Origin: Methanomicrobiales archaeon
Lineage (GTDB): Archaea > Halobacteriota > Methanomicrobia > Methanomicrobiales > Methanoculleaceae
Direction: 5' to 3'
Assembly (NCBI GenBank): GCA_012521035.1
Contig: JAAYND010000080.1
Span: 1 to 7,954 of the forward strand
DNA: 7,954 bases
Below, piece after piece: positions 6,553 to 7,954 of this stretch (positions are counted from its first letter, which is position 1; each line of letters opens with the position of its first letter). Made by a program: the position numbers and the translations under genes. Under the pieces are notes generated by a model, which saw nothing but the letters and a program-made list of their open reading frames with translations, was not told the origin of the DNA and searched no databases.

Positions 6553-7678
6553 CCCACCTGACGATCTGGATGCGCTCCGGGAGAAGATCATCGGTCTCGG
6601 AGAGAGATCCCTGCACAAGAGTTACTACCCTGAGCTACAGGACCGGCTCTCGGAACTCGAGAGGTTCCGGACCCTGCTCGACCAGACGTACGACGCGATA
6701 TTCCTGATCCAGGCGGATACCGGAATACCTGTGGATATCAACGCATCCGCGAGAGTATGTCTTGGCTACACGAGGAAGGAGCTCCTGGCAACACCGTTCA
6801 CCGACCTGCTCTCCCCGGAGCACCGGGCCGGATTTACCGGGTTCATCCGGAAGATCGGTGAGCACCCCACCGAGACCCGGCACACCTGCATCGCATCACT
6901 CATATCGCGGGAAGGGCGGGAGATCCCGATGGAGATCACCGCCCGGTCTGTTACATTCGATGACAGGCAATACCTTGTGGTGATCGCTCGCGATATTACA
7001 GATAGAATCCTTGCCGAGCGGGAACTCAAGATAAAAGAGAGCGCTCTTGAGTCATCGACAAACGGCATCCTCATCGCCGATCTTGACGGGGTGGTGATGT
7101 ATGCCAACCGGAGTTTTGCCCTGATGTTCGGGTATGGAGAGGGAAGAACGCTAGCCAGGAAGAATATCCGGGAGTTCTTTGCAAATCCCGCCGTTGGGGA
7201 AGACCTCCCCGGGTGCCTCCTTGACGATCATGCTATCGTACAGGAGACGGTCGGGCTACGGAACAACGGATCGATGTTTCATATCCAGGTCTCGGGTAGC
7301 ATCGTGCAGAACGACGCCGGGCAACCGCTCTGCGTCATGCTGATCGTTATGGATATCTCCGAGCGTGTCATCACCGAACAGATGAAACGCGAGACGTACG
7401 CGCAGCTCGGGAAGAACATCGAGCAGTTTGCCGTCCTCGGTGACCATATCCGAAACCCCTTACAGGTCATCGTCGGGTATGCGGGGATGATCGACGACCC
7501 GCTTGCCGGGAAGATCCTCGATCAGTCGCGCCAGATCGATGAACTCATCACCCGACTCGACCGCGGATGGGTTGAATCGGCGAACGTCAGGCTGTTCCTG
7601 CGCAAGCATGGGGACGGTGCTGAGGTGTCTGCGGAGTGGGCGATCCGTACCTCTACCACAACGAAAGACGAATCGTGA
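6542..7678 (+). CDS. PAS-PAS sensor with HisKA-like tail and no ATPase domain (ErcS'-like partner)
   Basis: A 378-residue cytoplasmic sensor with no membrane segment. Residues 8-45 form a charged helical start (IIGLGERSLHKSYYPELQ) that I associate with PAS kinases paired with ErcA. PAS 1 spans about 40-154 (LLDQTYDAIFLI; INASARVCLGYTRKEL; ends VVIARDITDR). PAS 2 spans about 165-275 (ALESSTNGILIADLDG; YANRSFALMFGY; ends VMDISER). Residues 285-355 resemble a degenerate dimerisation/phosphoacceptor helix pair: GDHIRNPLQVI with His302, then LDRGWVESANVRLFLRKH. The protein then stops after a short polar tail. The HATPase domain that would phosphorylate His302 is absent, as in several methanogen PAS proteins of this type. 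It could work through protein contact or use another kinase. The start overlaps the ercA-like stop by 11 bp, implying coupled translation. The open frame extends upstream to 6401, but that part lies inside the neighbour and is not credible. Confidence 0.82.
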   Translation: MPSNPPDDLDALREKIIGLGERSLHKSYYPELQDRLSELERFRTLLDQTYDAIFLIQADTGIPVDINASARVCLGYTRKELLATPFTDLLSPEHRAGFTGFIRKIGEHPTETRHTCIASLISREGREIPMEITARSVTFDDRQYLVVIARDITDRILAERELKIKESALESSTNGILIADLDGVVMYANRSFALMFGYGEGRTLARKNIREFFANPAVGEDLPGCLLDDHAIVQETVGLRNNGSMFHIQVSGSIVQNDAGQPLCVMLIVMDISERVITEQMKRETYAQLGKNIEQFAVLGDHIRNPLQVIVGYAGMIDDPLAGKILDQSRQIDELITRLDRGWVESANVRLFLRKHGDGAEVSAEWAIRTSTTTKDES

Positions 7679-7815
7679 TGCGGGCATTTCCCGGCGAGAG
7701 GAGTTATCACTCCCGGTTCTTCCCATAAGAGATGATCCTGACCCCGACGCGGGAAGGGATGGTCGGTTGCGCGATCGGGGCGCCCCGGCCCATGCCATAG
7801 GGCCGCAGTATTTTA
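7679..7815. other. Spacer between the PAS gene and the TnpB element
   Basis: No gene is seen. It contains a perfect 12-bp palindrome, cggggcgccccg, at 7776-7787, and a short inverted repeat ccgac/gtcgg at 7744-7748 and 7762-7766. It is presumed host DNA flanking the mobile element. The 20 bases next to the element end would be copied into the guide portion of the element's RNA. Confidence 0.4.
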
Positions 7816-7954
7816 GTGAACTACCCTGCCCTAAAGGGCGGGGCTTCCTGCTTCATAGACAATACTTGCATCACAGAGATGTGATGTAGCGGTATCATCT
7901 CCACAGGCTCGAAGGGCTGTTCCATCCCCACACGGTGAATATTCACCGCAGCAT
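7816..7954 (-). mobile_element. Right end of an IS200/IS605 (IS1341-type) element carrying tnpB
   Basis: Reading the minus strand, the tnpB coding end is followed by the stop and a short ttcac, typical of these elements' right ends. The end holds a hairpin with an 8-bp stem (7824-7831 with 7836-7843, one G-T pair) and a TAAA loop. This near-terminal subterminal hairpin replaces the terminal inverted repeats of other IS families. The exact boundary (here placed at 7816) is inferred from the ttcac. The left end and any tnpA lie beyond the window. Confidence 0.75.
7821..7954 (-). CDS. tnpB: RNA-guided nuclease TnpB, C-terminal fragment (gene continues past window edge)
   Basis: On the minus strand an open frame enters from the right edge and runs 43 codons to a TAG at 7823-7821. 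The peptide includes EQPFEPVEMIPLHHISVMQV and ends SMKQEAPPFRAG, which I recognise as the C-terminal tail common to archaeal and bacterial TnpB (IS1341-type) proteins. The catalytic RuvC residues and zinc ribbon lie outside the window. TnpB is a transposon-encoded RNA-guided DNA nuclease, the ancestor of Cas12, that cuts at the donor site and helps retain the element. It faces the host genes tail to tail. Whether the complete gene is intact cannot be judged from this fragment. Confidence 0.85.
   Translation of the reverse strand, partial: AAVNIHRVGMEQPFEPVEMIPLHHISVMQVLSMKQEAPPFRAG

Larger units (their letters stand above)
7796..7954 (-). ncRNA. Predicted 3' part of the TnpB guide RNA (omega/reRNA)
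   Basis: TnpB guide RNAs are known to come from the 3' end of tnpB, cover the element's right end and continue into the flanking host DNA, which acts as guide. Here the scaffold would include the 7824-7843 hairpin. If the element ends at ttcac (7820-7816 on the minus strand), the guide would be the minus strand of about 7815-7796. The 5' end of the RNA is not known. This is predicted by analogy only. Confidence 0.5.

Noticed and set aside
7824..7843. Hairpin read as a plain intrinsic terminator of the PAS gene
   Set aside because: On the plus strand no T tract follows it, and it is part of the tnpB coding end and element right end, which explains it better.
7503..7889. A 128-codon plus-strand frame running from the PAS gene into the TnpB element
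   Set aside because: It overlaps the PAS 3' end out of frame and then crosses the element's right end antisense to tnpB. Its peptide is Arg/Pro/Ser-rich with no family resemblance.
1..7954. CRISPR array, tRNA or rRNA gene
   Set aside because: No regularly spaced repeats and no recognisable tRNA or rRNA segments were seen on either strand.

Overview
The window looks like chromosomal DNA of a GC-rich methanogenic archaeon, most likely Methanomicrobiales and Methanoculleus-like. That placement is inference. It rests on archaeal TATA boxes about 27 nt before start codons (leaderless mRNAs), a GGTGAT-type Shine-Dalgarno, threonine/proline-rich linkers in exported proteins, and a sensor protein with a methanogen-style truncated histidine-kinase tail. 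No marker gene fixes the genus.

Layout, left to right. (1) 1-446 +: the 3' end of a radical SAM/SPASM protein of the AhbD/NirJ type, with seven cysteines. (2) 496-1059 +: a type-1 copper (cupredoxin) lipoprotein. (3) 1060-1380: a gene-poor region with several hairpins, ending in a TATA box. (4) 1503-3023 + and 3235-5145 +: tandem paralogous six-bladed beta-propeller dehydrogenases of the glucose/sorbosone dehydrogenase (GSDH, PQQ-type) family. The second has a signal peptide and a Pro/Thr tail. The first has no signal peptide but is preceded by an overlapping short ORF (1381-1515) that looks like a remnant N-terminus. (5) 5413-6552 +: an iron-alcohol-dehydrogenase homologue of the ErcA regulatory subfamily. 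(6) 6542-7678 +: a PAS-PAS sensor overlapping it by 11 bp and lacking an ATPase domain. (7) 7821-7954 -: the 3' end of an IS200/IS605-type TnpB gene, with the hairpin right end of its element and the expected 3' end of its guide RNA.

How the genes may work together. ErcA and its PAS-kinase partner are known in Pseudomonas as part of the regulatory network for PQQ-dependent ethanol oxidation. Here an ErcA-like/PAS pair sits directly downstream of two PQQ-type dehydrogenase homologues and a blue-copper protein that could accept electrons. The most interesting reading is an envelope oxidation module plus its sensor in a strict anaerobe. The co-location is seen directly; the functional link is inference. 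Each block has its own promoter, so this is not a single operon.
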